Positions 18,108 through 26,577 of a DNA stretch of 47,000 bases are shown here, in pieces (position 1 is the first letter of the stretch; each line of letters begins with the position of its first letter). Both the position numbers and the translations under genes were made by a program. The notes beneath the pieces are model-generated. The model searched no databases. It saw only the letters and a list, made by a program, of their open reading frames with translations, and was not told the DNA's origin. Source of the stretch: an uncultured Flavobacteriaceae bacterium. GTDB lineage: Bacteria; Bacteroidota; Bacteroidia; Flavobacteriales; Flavobacteriaceae. The stretch is from positions 1 to 47,000 of the forward strand of contig CAJWPZ010000012.1 in assembly GCA_913045325.1 (NCBI GenBank), in the 5' to 3' direction.

Positions 18108-19865
18108 TTAGATTTCTTTTTCGGTTCGCTGTTTTAAGTACAATTCTTTGTAGTATCCAGGTGTGTTTAAAAGTTCATTGTGAGTACCTTGCTGGATAAT
18201 ACGGCCTTCTTCTAAAATAATAATTTTGTCAGCATTTTTGGCAGAAGAGACCCTGTGGCTTACAATAACGGTAGTTTTATTTTGAGAAATACGATGTAAA
18301 TTGCTAAGTATTTTTTCTTCTGTCTCTGTGTCTACGGCAGACAGACAATCATCAAACAATAAAATAGCAGGATCTTTTATAAGCGCACGAGCAATCGAGA
18401 CTCTTTGTTTTTGTCCTCCACTTAGGGTGATGCCCCGTTCTCCTAATATAGTTTGGTAGCCTTTTGCAAACCCTGTAATATTACTATGTACAGCCGCTAG
18501 TGTTGCTGCTGCAATAACTTGTTGGTCTGTAGCATCTTGTTTTCCAAATTTTATATTCTCGTTAATACTCTCGCTAAATAAAAAAGCATCTTGAGGTACA
18601 AAACCAATACTACTGCGCAAACTTTGCAAATGCAGCTCTTTGATTGGGGTGTTGTCTATAAAGAGCGTCTTGGCCGCGGTATCATACAAGCGGGCTATGA
18701 GTTCTAAAATGGTAGATTTTCCAGATCCGGTATTTCCTAAAATGACAATTGTTTCTCCGGGATGAACCGTAAAAGAGATGTTTTTTAATGCCTGAATATT
18801 TGTATCATCATAGGTAAAGCTTACATTTTTAAAAGCGATGCTTCCTTTTATGGGTGTTGGTGTTTTTGATGTGTTAACTATTGCAGGTTCTGTTTTTAAA
18901 AATTCATTGATTCGTTTTTGAGAAGCTTCAGCTTGTTGTATCATAGAGGTAACCCATCCTACAATTGCAACGGGCCAGGTAAGCATATTAACATAAATCA
19001 AAAAAGAAACAATGGTGCCAAAGTCTTGTATTTCACCCGAAATAAATTTTGTACCTCCTATGTATATTACAAGAATGTTACTAGCCCCAATTAAGAGCAT
19101 CATTAAAGGGAAAAATAAAGCCTGGACTTTCGTTAAATCAATGTTTTTTTCTTTGCTGTCTTGAGAAAGCGTCTCGAATTCTTGGGTTGTGGTGGGCTCA
19201 ATGCCATAGGCTTTGATAACACCAATACCACTGAAACTCTCTTGTGTAAATGTGGTTAATTTTGACAAGTATTCTTGTACCACAGTAGAGCGCTTATGGA
19301 TGGCAATACTAAGCCTGTAAATCATGACAGATAATATTGGCAACGGCGCTATTGCATAAAGCGTTAGTTCTGGGTCAGAGAGAAACATATAGCTTATCAC
19401 AACAACAAACAGTGTGATGGTTGATGTGCTATACATAATGGCAGGGCCAATATACATTCTTACCTTACCAACATCCTCGCTTATACGGTTCATTAAATCT
19501 CCCGTACGGTTTTGTTTGTAAAACCCTAAAGATAGTTTTTGGTAATGTTGGTATACCTCATTCTTTAAATCAAACTCTACTTTTCTAGAAACAACAATAA
19601 TGGTTTGCCGCATCACAAAAGTAAAAACTGCTGCTAGGAGTGTTGCCCCAAGTAGTAAAATAATATTAGTAAGTAATTGCTGCTCTACTGTTGCAATGTC
19701 TGTAATTTTACCATTAATTTTTTGTTCTACAATAGTTATAGAATCTCCAACTTTCATTGGTATTGCTAATTTAAAAACAGCAGCAATAACAGTGGTAATG
19801 AGACCCAGTAGTAATCTGCCTCTATATTTGTGTAGGTATTTATTTAGGTACTGTAGTTCTTTCAT
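18108..19865 (-). CDS. ABC exporter, fused permease-ATPase half-transporter (MdlA/MsbA type)
   Basis: 585 residues from ATG 19865; three extra codons upstream (MQC) are possible but unlikely. About six membrane helices in residues 15-310 are followed by an ATPase domain with Walker A GNTGSGKS (377-384), Q-loop VPQDAF, signature LSGGQ (481-485), Walker B ILLFDD (501-506) and switch His537. The residue after Walker B, normally catalytic Glu, is Asp506. That is a mark of the degenerate half of heterodimeric exporters such as MdlA or TM287. No partner half is adjacent. It would export lipid or drug-like substrates. It is divergent from leucine dehydrogenase. Confidence 0.88.
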   Translation of the reverse strand: MKELQYLNKYLHKYRGRLLLGLITTVIAAVFKLAIPMKVGDSITIVEQKINGKITDIATVEQQLLTNIILLLGATLLAAVFTFVMRQTIIVVSRKVEFDLKNEVYQHYQKLSLGFYKQNRTGDLMNRISEDVGKVRMYIGPAIMYSTSTITLFVVVISYMFLSDPELTLYAIAPLPILSVMIYRLSIAIHKRSTVVQEYLSKLTTFTQESFSGIGVIKAYGIEPTTTQEFETLSQDSKEKNIDLTKVQALFFPLMMLLIGASNILVIYIGGTKFISGEIQDFGTIVSFLIYVNMLTWPVAIVGWVTSMIQQAEASQKRINEFLKTEPAIVNTSKTPTPIKGSIAFKNVSFTYDDTNIQALKNISFTVHPGETIVILGNTGSGKSTILELIARLYDTAAKTLFIDNTPIKELHLQSLRSSIGFVPQDAFLFSESINENIKFGKQDATDQQVIAAATLAAVHSNITGFAKGYQTILGERGITLSGGQKQRVSIARALIKDPAILLFDDCLSAVDTETEEKILSNLHRISQNKTTVIVSHRVSSAKNADKIIILEEGRIIQQGTHNELLNTPGYYKELYLKQRTEKEI

Positions 19866-19914
19866 GCACTGCAAGAGGATTTATTAACAAATTCGCATTT
19901 TAGGCTTAATGTCT

Positions 19915-19945
19915 TTGATATATGAACAGTAATATGGTATTTTTG
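19915..19945 (+). promoter_or_regulatory. Promoter of leucine dehydrogenase gene
   Basis: TTG at 19915-19917, a 20-base spacer, then TATTTTTG at 19938-19945, an exact match to TTG-N20-TAnnTTTG. The start codon is 35 bases downstream. Confidence 0.72.
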
Positions 19946-19980
19946 CAATCCCTTTTTAAGGATATGAAAAAATAAAACCG

Positions 19981-21081
19981 ATGAAAACAGAAGTTATTTC
20001 AGCTAAGGATATAAAAAAAATGGGTCCAGTTTTTGGTCAATTATCTTTTCAAGATCATGAGCAAATTGTTTTTTGCAACGACAAAGATACGGGATTAAAA
20101 GCAATAATTGGTATCCATGATACCACCTTAGGACCTGCCCTTGGAGGTACTAGAATGTGGCAATATAACAATGAGCAAGATGCATTAAATGATGTGTTGC
20201 GTCTCTCAAGAGGGATGTCTTTCAAATCTGCAATTACAGGGTTAAACCTAGGTGGTGGAAAAGCAGTTATTATAGGAGATGCCAAAACTCAGAAGACACC
20301 GCAACTTATGCTAAAATTTGGTGAGTTTGTTCATAGTTTAGGAGGTAGATACATAACAGCAGAAGATGTTGGTATGGCCACAAGTGATATGGATTTAGTA
20401 AGAACCGTAACGCCTTATGTTACAGGTATTAGTGAAGAGAATGGTGGCGCTGGAAATCCATCACCTATTACTGCCTACGGAACCTTTATGGGTATGAAAG
20501 CTTCTGCAAAGTACGCCTTTGGTAGTGATGATCTAGAGAATAAAGTAGTATACGTACAAGGGATTGGTAATGTAGGAGAAGCTTTGGTAGAGCACCTAAG
20601 TAACGAGGGTGCCAAGGTATTTATTAGTGATATTAATCAGGAGCGTTTACAGCAGGTAAGAGATAAGTATAGTGTAGAGATTTACACAGGAAATAATTTA
20701 TACAGCGAGCAGATGGATATCTATGCACCTTGCGCTTTAGGAGCTACTTTAAATGATAATACTGTAAAACAATTAAAAGCAAAAGTAATTGCTGGTGCAG
20801 CAAACAACCAATTGGCAGATGAAAACAAACACGCTGTATTATTAAGAGAAAAAGGAATTGTATATGCGCCAGATTTTTTAATTAATGCCGGTGGTATTAT
20901 TAATGTATATGCTGAGCTTGAAAACTACGGTAAACAAGAAATTATTCGCAAAACAGAAAATATCTATACCACAACCCTAGAGATTTTAAATAAGGCTGAA
21001 CAAGAGGACATTACAACCCATCAAGCTGCTTTAAATATTGCTCAAGCAAGAATTGATGCAAGAAAAGCAGAAAAAGCCTAA
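19981..21081 (+). CDS. ldh: Leucine (Glu/Leu/Phe/Val) dehydrogenase
   Basis: 366 residues, the usual length of leucine dehydrogenase. The substrate-binding segment GLNLGGGKAVI (88-98) carries Lys94, preceded by Lys82 in RGMSFKSA. The nucleotide fold GIGNVG starts near 194. GGRYITAEDVG and NPSPITAYG are typical of the branched-chain amino-acid enzymes. It reversibly deaminates leucine, valine and isoleucine with NAD+, the first step of branched-chain amino-acid degradation. It starts from its own strong promoter. No terminator is visible before the nusB promoter region. Confidence 0.92.
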   Translation: MKTEVISAKDIKKMGPVFGQLSFQDHEQIVFCNDKDTGLKAIIGIHDTTLGPALGGTRMWQYNNEQDALNDVLRLSRGMSFKSAITGLNLGGGKAVIIGDAKTQKTPQLMLKFGEFVHSLGGRYITAEDVGMATSDMDLVRTVTPYVTGISEENGGAGNPSPITAYGTFMGMKASAKYAFGSDDLENKVVYVQGIGNVGEALVEHLSNEGAKVFISDINQERLQQVRDKYSVEIYTGNNLYSEQMDIYAPCALGATLNDNTVKQLKAKVIAGAANNQLADENKHAVLLREKGIVYAPDFLINAGGIINVYAELENYGKQEIIRKTENIYTTTLEILNKAEQEDITTHQAALNIAQARIDARKAEKA

Positions 21082-21099
21082 TCAGTTTTTTAAAAGTAT

Positions 21100-21107
21100 T
21101 ATCTTTG
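21100..21107 (+). promoter_or_regulatory. Putative -7 element for the nusB operon
   Basis: TATCTTTG matches TAnnTTTG. Transcription would start near 21112, leaving an 80-base leader that begins with a hairpin. No clear -33 TTG is seen. Confidence 0.5.
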
Positions 21108-21112
21108 CCGTG

Positions 21113-21159
21113 CACTACTAAGGGTAGTGTTGTTTCGTACTATTTCTGTTTACAGAAAT
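21113..21159 (+). promoter_or_regulatory. Two stem-loops in the nusB leader
   Basis: CACTAC/GTAGTG (21113-21129, 5-base loop) and ATTTCTG/CAGAAAT (21142-21159, 4-base loop TTTA) occupy most of the putative nusB leader. Neither is followed by a T run, so they are not simple terminators. A regulatory role is inferred. Confidence 0.4.
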
Positions 21160-21194
21160 GTTAATATCAATTATTTTTTAAGTTCTTTCATACT

Positions 21195-22139
21195 ATGCTA
21201 ACACGAAGACACATACGGGTAAAGGTTTTGCAATCTATATATGCACTGCGCCAGAGTAATAACCCTGATCTTGAAAAGCAAGAAAAGTTTTTATTTTACA
21301 GCATAGACCAAATGTTAGACTTATATGCTTTGTCTTTACAACTACTTGTTGAAATGAGAAAAGCGGATAGAAAATTCTTAGTAACTTCTCAGCAGAAACA
21401 TTTAGCTACCAATGAAGAAAAGAATTTCAGCACTACTTTTTTAGATAATAAGGTGTTAGATTTAATTGAGCAAAACGAAGATTTATCAAGTTACATTAAA
21501 AATAAAAAGCTTAATTATTGGGAGTTAGATGGTGAGTATGTAACCCTACTTTTAAAAGAGTTAAGAGCAAAAGACTTCTACAAACAATACACCCAAAAAC
21601 AGAGCACTAGTTTTAAAGAAGACCAAGATTTTTTGGTAAGTCTATTTAAAAAAGTGATAGCACCCAGTGACAAGTATTACGAATATATCGAGGATAAAAG
21701 ACTTACTTGGGTAGATGACTTTCCTATAGTGAATACTGCTTTGGCTAGGATGTTGTCTAAAATTTCAGAAAAAAACGTTCGCACCATACTACTGCCAGAA
21801 TTATATAAAAACCAGGATGACAAACAATATGCTAAGCAGTTGTTTACCAAAGTTGTTCTTAATGATGAAAAGTTAAGTCAAGAAATTGAGGGTAAAACCC
21901 CTAATTGGGATAAAGAGCGTATTGCTGAAATGGATATGATTATCTTAAAAATGGGTATTTCTGAGTTTTTAGATTTCCCATCAATTCCTGTTCGAGCAAC
22001 TATAAACGAGTATCTGGAAATTGCCAAAGAATATTCTACTCCAAAAAGCAGTATTTTTATTAATGGTATTTTAGATAAGCTTGTCAAAGAATTTGAGACC
22101 TCTAAAAAGTTGAATAAAATTGGGCGTGGACTTCGATAG
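21195..22139 (+). CDS. nusB: Transcription antitermination factor NusB (long flavobacterial form)
   Basis: 314 residues, more than twice E. coli NusB (139). The start MLTRRHIRVKVLQSIYAL is the classic NusB N-terminus. The C-terminal part (about 185-305, with DWDKERIAEMDMIILKMGISEFL-type helices and PVRATINEYLEIAKEYSTPKS) is the conserved NusB helical bundle. A long charged helical insertion lies between these parts, as is normal in Bacteroidota. NusB with NusE/S10 binds boxA RNA in rRNA antitermination. It heads an apparent operon with the DUF1573 lipoprotein and yajC. Confidence 0.93.
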   Translation: MLTRRHIRVKVLQSIYALRQSNNPDLEKQEKFLFYSIDQMLDLYALSLQLLVEMRKADRKFLVTSQQKHLATNEEKNFSTTFLDNKVLDLIEQNEDLSSYIKNKKLNYWELDGEYVTLLLKELRAKDFYKQYTQKQSTSFKEDQDFLVSLFKKVIAPSDKYYEYIEDKRLTWVDDFPIVNTALARMLSKISEKNVRTILLPELYKNQDDKQYAKQLFTKVVLNDEKLSQEIEGKTPNWDKERIAEMDMIILKMGISEFLDFPSIPVRATINEYLEIAKEYSTPKSSIFINGILDKLVKEFETSKKLNKIGRGLR

Positions 22140-22193
22140 TCTATAAAAAATACTTAATTTAGCCGCTCTTAAAAATCTTTAATTATTTATACT

Positions 22194-22670
22194 ATGAAAA
22201 ATTCAATTTTAGCAATAGCTGTAATCGCATTATTTGCTTTTACATCTTGCAAGAAAAACGCTGCAGATAGCGTAGTTGAGACTAATGTTACTAAAGCAGC
22301 AGATCGTGATTCTAAAACTGGTGAATTTCCAGTAATGTCTTTCGATGAGAAGCAATTTGACTTTGGTGAAATTACTCAAGGTACTCCAGTAGAGCATATC
22401 TTTACCTACACAAACACTGGAAAAAGCAATCTAGTTGTTGTAAACGCAAAAAGTAGTTGTGGTTGTACAGTACCAACGTTCACAAAAGAACCAGTAGCTC
22501 CAGGTGAGTCTGGTGAGATGTTAGTGAAATTTAATGGTAGTGGAAAAAACCAAGTTAGCAAAACCATAACCATTACTGCAAATACACAAGCAGGAAAAGA
22601 AACACTAATGATCAAAGCTTTTGTAAACCCTAAAGCGGGAGCAGCAGCTGTACCAGGTGTATCAAAATAA
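22194..22670 (+). CDS. DUF1573 lipoprotein
   Basis: 158 residues. A lipoprotein signal ends in FTSC (Cys20). Residues of about 50-150 form the DUF1573 Ig-like domain (FDFGEITQGTPVEHIFTYTN, KSSCGCTVP, PGESGEMLVKFNGSGK). The paired cysteines in SCGCTVP are characteristic. The function is unknown; the fold suggests an envelope binding or chaperone role. It lies between nusB and yajC with gaps of 54 and 20 bases and is probably cotranscribed. Confidence 0.9.
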   Translation: MKNSILAIAVIALFAFTSCKKNAADSVVETNVTKAADRDSKTGEFPVMSFDEKQFDFGEITQGTPVEHIFTYTNTGKSNLVVVNAKSSCGCTVPTFTKEPVAPGESGEMLVKFNGSGKNQVSKTITITANTQAGKETLMIKAFVNPKAGAAAVPGVSK

Positions 22671-22690
22671 TATAAAATAGATAAACTATT

Positions 22691-22978
22691 ATGGGAGATA
22701 TATCTCAAATGTTGCCTTTGCTTTTGCTATTTGTTGTGATGTATTTCTTTTTAATACGTCCGGGATTACAAAAACAAAAGAAAGAAAAAAAGTATCTAGA
22801 AGCACTTAAAACTGGTGATAAAGTTGTCACTAAAAGTGGATTGCACGGTAAGTTATTGAGTCTTAACGACGATGGTAGCTGTGTAATTGAGACAGGTGCT
22901 GGTAAGATGAAATTTGAAATTTCTTCTATCTCTATGGAGATTAGCGCAAAAGTTAATACAACTGTAGCTAAGAAATAA
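22691..22978 (+). CDS. yajC: Preprotein translocase subunit YajC
   Basis: 95 residues. One membrane helix (about 6-24, MLPLLLLFVVMYFFLIRP) is followed by a cytosolic basic segment QKQKKEKK and the conserved LKTGDKVVTKSGLHGKL. YajC associates with SecDF-YidC at the Sec translocon. It ends the nusB-DUF1573-yajC cluster, about 21 kb from secDF in this window. A strong terminator follows. Confidence 0.95.
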   Translation: MGDISQMLPLLLLFVVMYFFLIRPGLQKQKKEKKYLEALKTGDKVVTKSGLHGKLLSLNDDGSCVIETGAGKMKFEISSISMEISAKVNTTVAKK

Positions 22979-22996
22979 TAAGACTATTTATTATAT

Positions 22997-23031
22997 AAAA
23001 AACCTCTAGTATTGCTACTAGAGGTTTTTTT
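22997..23031 (+). terminator. Bidirectional terminator between yajC and pepT
   Basis: A perfect 15-base stem AAAAAACCTCTAGTA/TACTAGAGGTTTTTT with loop TTGC and a T run. The A run on the left arm lets it also serve the minus-strand pepT. Confidence 0.9.
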
Positions 23032-23034
23032 ATG

Positions 23035-23052
23035 CCTACCCTTAAGGGTAGG
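23035..23052. repeat. Perfect 18-bp palindrome
   Basis: CCTACCCTTAAGGGTAGG reads the same on both strands without a spacer. It sits between the yajC terminator and the pepT stop codon. Its function is unknown. Confidence 0.6.
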
Positions 23053-23061
23053 ATCTTTCCA

Positions 23062-24300
23062 CTATTTTTTCTCTCCAACTAGTTGGACGATATTTACAAT
23101 CACCTCAATGGCTTTTTGTATGCTCTCTACAGGAACGTATTCAAATCTTCCATGGAAATTGTGCCCTCCCGCAAATATATTAGGACAAGGCAAGCCTTTA
23201 AAACTAAGTTGAGATCCATCTGTTCCTCCACGAATAGGCTTTATTAGGGGTTTAATACCAGCTTGCTGCATTGCTTTTTCTGCGATAGCTACAATGTGCA
23301 TAACAGGCTCTATTTTTTCACGCATATTAAAGTATTGATCTTTAATTTCAATAGATACGCATTTCTCTCCTAATTGTGAGTTTAATTCATCGGCTAGTTT
23401 GAGCATCATTTCTTTTCTAGCCTCAAAATGTTCTTTGTCATGGTCTCTTATAATATACTGCAACTGTGTACTGTCTACCTCTCCCTTTACACTATATAGA
23501 TGAAAGAACCCTTGCCTGTCTTGGGTATGCTCTGGTGTTTCTAATCTTGGTAATGAGTTGATATAGTCTGTAGCTATATACATACTGTTTACCATCTTTC
23601 CTTTTGCATATCCTGGATGTACTATTTTTCCTTTTATAGAAACTAGGGCGCCGGCGGCATTAAAATTTTCATATTCTAATTCTCCAACCTGACTTCCATC
23701 CATGGTGTATGCCCATTGTGCACCAAATTTTTCGACATCAAATTTATGGGCACCACGACCAATTTCTTCATCTGGAGTGAAACCTACCCGGATCTTCCCA
23801 TGGAGTATCTCAGGATGTTGCACTAGATACTCCATGGCACTTACTATTTCAGTGATACCAGCTTTGTCATCTGCTCCTAATAAAGTGGTGCCATCTGTGG
23901 TAATAAGGGTTTGCCCTTTGTATAGTAGTAGATCTTCAAAATATGAGGGAGATAGAATGATGTTTTGAGCCTTATTTAAAACGATATCTTTTCCATCATA
24001 ATTTTCTATGATTTGAGGCTTTACATCTTTGCCTGTAAAATCTGGAGTGGTGTCAAAATGTGATATAAACCCGATAGTAGGCACCTGGTGTGGCACATTA
24101 CTTGGCAATGTGGCCATGATGTATGCATTTTCATCTATGGTAACATCTTCTAGCCCTATGTGTTTTAGTTCTTCAACTAAAGCATTGGCAAGATCCCATT
24201 GTTTGGCCGTGCTAGGAGTAGTGTCACTGGTTGGGTCACTTTCTGTGTCAACGGTAACGTACCTTATAAACCTATCAATTAAGTGTTTTTTGTCTATCAT
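23062..24300 (-). CDS. pepT: Peptidase T (tripeptide aminopeptidase)
   Basis: 412 residues, close to PepT of other bacteria. M20 metal ligands are visible: His in [11 protein letters not shown], the bridging Asp in LLGADDKAG, catalytic Glu and ligand Glu in [10 protein letters not shown], Asp in [10 protein letters not shown], and His in [12 protein letters not shown]. It removes the N-terminal residue of tripeptides in the cytoplasm. It is monocistronic, convergent with yajC and divergent from pyrD. Confidence 0.94.
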   Translation of the reverse strand: MIDKKHLIDRFIRYVTVDTESDPTSDTTPSTAKQWDLANALVEELKHIGLEDVTIDENAYIMATLPSNVPHQVPTIGFISHFDTTPDFTGKDVKPQIIENYDGKDIVLNKAQNIILSPSYFEDLLLYKGQTLITTDGTTLLGADDKAGITEIVSAMEYLVQHPEILHGKIRVGFTPDEEIGRGAHKFDVEKFGAQWAYTMDGSQVGELEYENFNAAGALVSIKGKIVHPGYAKGKMVNSMYIATDYINSLPRLETPEHTQDRQGFFHLYSVKGEVDSTQLQYIIRDHDKEHFEARKEMMLKLADELNSQLGEKCVSIEIKDQYFNMREKIEPVMHIVAIAEKAMQQAGIKPLIKPIRGGTDGSQLSFKGLPCPNIFAGGHNFHGRFEYVPVESIQKAIEVIVNIVQLVGEKK

Positions 24301-24389
24301 AATATGTGACGTTTGTACTTGAAATTGCTTAAAAAAATTGCTTGTTAAAAATAAACATAATCACAATAAATAGTATTGACTTTATACCT

Positions 24390-24397
24390 TATTTTTG
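24390..24397 (+). promoter_or_regulatory. Putative -7 element for pyrD
   Basis: TATTTTTG lies 17 bases before ATG 24415, implying a leader of about a dozen bases. A TTG 12 bases upstream is too close to be a normal -33. Confidence 0.45.
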
Positions 24398-24414
24398 CAG
24401 TAAGATTTTTCGCT

Positions 24415-25449
24415 ATGTATAAAACTCTTTTACGTCCTATACTTTTTAGTTTTGATCCAGAAAAGGTGCATTATTTTACTTTTTCTTTGATTAAGTTGGT
24501 ACACATTTTAGGCCTTGGATGGTTGTTTAGAAGTTTATACCAAATTAAACATCCTGCACTAGAGCGAGAATTGTTTGGACTTAAATTTTCTAACCCCGTA
24601 GGTCTTGCGGCTGGATTTGATAAAAATGCGGTTTTGTATAATGAGCTAGCAAATTTTGGTTTTGGTTTTATAGAGATAGGCACCACAACACCTTTAGGCC
24701 AGCAGGGGAATCCTAAAAAGAGATTGTTTCGTCTTAAGGATGATAAAGGTATTATAAACAGAATGGGCTTTAATAATAAAGGTCTTGACAAAGCTATTAC
24801 TGAGCTTAAAAAAAACAAAGGAAAACTTATAATAGGAGGGAACATAGGTAAAAACACCCAAACACTTCCAGAGCATTATACCCAAGATTACCTTACCTGT
24901 TTTAATGCACTACACCCCTTTGTAGATTACTTTGTTTTGAATGTAAGTTGCCCAAATGTAGGGAGTCATGCCAAATTAAACGACAAAGCCTATCTAGAAG
25001 AATTAATTGGCGCAGTACAACAAGCCAATAAAAAATTTGCTGTCCAAAAACCTATTTTGTTGAAAATAGCGCCAGATCTAAATACCACACAACTAGATGA
25101 AATTGTAGCCCTTGTTTTGCAGACCAAGCTCGATGGTGTTATTGCAAGTAATACCTCAACAAATAGAGAAGGGCTGTCTGTATCTCAAGAAAAATTACAA
25201 CAAATTGGTAATGGAGGTTTAAGTGGCCAACCAATTAAAGACACTAGTACAGCGGTCATAAAATACTTGTCCCAAAAAAGCGACAAAGCATTTCCAATTA
25301 TTGGGGTAGGAGGAATACATAGCCCAGATGATGCTTTAGATAAAATAAATGCAGGTGCAGATTTAGTGCAGATTTACACAGGTTTTATCTATGAAGGACC
25401 TCGCTTGATAAAAAACATCAATAAGGCTATTATTTCTCAAACTGTATAA
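24415..25449 (+). CDS. pyrD: Quinone-dependent dihydroorotate dehydrogenase (class 2)
   Basis: 344 residues from ATG 24415; the frame is open to a TTG at 24376, which lies in the promoter. The N-terminal amphipathic membrane segment ([19 protein letters not shown]) and [18 protein letters not shown] are class 2 features, so electrons should go to menaquinone. The FMN phosphate site [11 protein letters not shown] and [16 protein letters not shown] are at the C-terminus. The catalytic base, Ser175 in E. coli PyrD, is Cys179 here (VLNVSCPNV), as in class 1 enzymes. It catalyses dihydroorotate to orotate in pyrimidine synthesis. The LysE-type gene follows after 9 bases. Confidence 0.94.
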   Translation: MYKTLLRPILFSFDPEKVHYFTFSLIKLVHILGLGWLFRSLYQIKHPALERELFGLKFSNPVGLAAGFDKNAVLYNELANFGFGFIEIGTTTPLGQQGNPKKRLFRLKDDKGIINRMGFNNKGLDKAITELKKNKGKLIIGGNIGKNTQTLPEHYTQDYLTCFNALHPFVDYFVLNVSCPNVGSHAKLNDKAYLEELIGAVQQANKKFAVQKPILLKIAPDLNTTQLDEIVALVLQTKLDGVIASNTSTNREGLSVSQEKLQQIGNGGLSGQPIKDTSTAVIKYLSQKSDKAFPIIGVGGIHSPDDALDKINAGADLVQIYTGFIYEGPRLIKNINKAIISQTV

Positions 25450-25458
25450 CAACAAAAA

Positions 25459-26073
25459 ATGATTGAAGCTCTTCTTTCGTTTGTTGTTGCCACCTGCGTT
25501 TTAGCCCTAAGCCCAGGTCCAGATAATATGTATGTGCTAAGTCAGTCTTTAGTAAACGGCAGTAAAAGCGCTCTGGCCACAACGGCAGGGCTGATAAGTG
25601 GCTGTATTGTTCATACCACCTTACTTGCTTTTGGTTTTTCTGCAGTTATTACAACAAACCCCTCTCTTTTTTTTGGGATAAAAGTAGTAGGAGCATTGTA
25701 TTTATTATACCTGGCCTATGCTGTTTTTAAGAGTGATGCAACTCTTGAATTTTCACAAAATGCACCTAAGAAGAGCTCCAGTCAATTGTTTAAACAAGGG
25801 GTACTCATGAATTTATTAAACCCTAAGGTAATGCTCTTTTTTCTTGCCTTATTCCCTCAGTTTTTATGGCAGCCACAAACAGACACCGTGCTCCAATTTT
25901 ATATATTAGGCATTACTTTTATGGTGGTAAGTTTTATTGTTTTTGCAACAATTGCTTTGCTTGCAGGACGTGTTTCTGCTTTTTTGAATAAAAAAAAACA
26001 CACAGGCGTTTTTTTAAAGTGGTTACAGATTTTGGTGTTTTTAGCAATTGCAGCTTTTATACTAGTACCCTAA
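25459..26073 (+). CDS. LysE/RhtB family amino-acid exporter
   Basis: 204 residues with about six hydrophobic helices. The N-terminal family signature is ALSPGPDNMYVLSQSLVNGSK, and the second conserved part is KQGVLMNLLNPKVMLFFLALFPQF. LysE/RhtB proteins export amino acids or their analogues through the inner membrane; the substrate cannot be predicted. It follows pyrD by 9 bases and is probably cotranscribed. Its stop is 2 bases from the stop of the convergent small secreted-protein gene. Confidence 0.88.
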   Translation: MIEALLSFVVATCVLALSPGPDNMYVLSQSLVNGSKSALATTAGLISGCIVHTTLLAFGFSAVITTNPSLFFGIKVVGALYLLYLAYAVFKSDATLEFSQNAPKKSSSQLFKQGVLMNLLNPKVMLFFLALFPQFLWQPQTDTVLQFYILGITFMVVSFIVFATIALLAGRVSAFLNKKKHTGVFLKWLQILVFLAIAAFILVP

Positions 26074-26075
26074 TA

Positions 26076-26468
26076 TTATTGTGCCAATCCAAATTGGTTT
26101 ACTACAAGAGTGCATTTAGAGTTGCATGAAATATCTATAGCCTCTTTCCATTGGGTTCCTTTAAGATTATTTAACCTTATTCCTTTTTCGGTTTTTTGAA
26201 CATTAAATAAATAAAGAACATCACTATTGGCGTTTTTTGCCGTAGCAATTCCATTTTCGGAAATTATTGTACTGCCTTGTTTTAATATGATTTTTTTCCA
26301 ATCACATCCTCCATTACATCTTAGGGTAGTATTGTTGCTGTCTATTTCAACAGTAATTGAAAAAGGTGAAGTTGCGTCTTGGTTTAATTGCGCTACCACT
26401 TGAGTTGGCAGGGTGTATAAAGCAATAAAAAACAATAAAGCAAGGGTAGGTTTTATAAGGTTTTTCAT
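26076..26468 (-). CDS. Small secreted protein with two CNxxC motifs, function unknown
   Basis: 130 residues from ATG 26468. The frame is open to 26618, but the extra 50 residues lie outside a signal peptide and overlap the divergent gene. Residues 1-26 are a clean signal peptide ending QVVAQ. The mature part is short and beta-rich, with LRCNGGCDW near 51 and ISCNSKCTLVV near 117. These are two CxxxC motifs that could form disulfides within each loop or link the two ends. I recognise no family. It is monocistronic with no obvious partner. Confidence 0.7.
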   Translation of the reverse strand: MKNLIKPTLALLFFIALYTLPTQVVAQLNQDATSPFSITVEIDSNNTTLRCNGGCDWKKIILKQGSTIISENGIATAKNANSDVLYLFNVQKTEKGIRLNNLKGTQWKEAIDISCNSKCTLVVNQFGLAQ

Positions 26469-26540
26469 AGAATTTTTATTTTGGTAAATATAATTAAAAA
26501 TAGATAAATAAAATTTCTGGTAAAAAGTAATACGACACTT

Positions 26541-26572
26541 TTGGTTATCTACACATTTTACTTTTATCTTTA
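26541..26572 (+). promoter_or_regulatory. Promoter of the HMG-CoA-lyase-like gene
   Basis: TTG at 26541-26543, a 21-base spacer, then TATCTTTA, one base off TAnnTTTG, at 26565-26572. The start codon is only 6 bases downstream, so the mRNA is probably leaderless or nearly so. Confidence 0.6.
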
Positions 26573-26577
26573 CCAAG

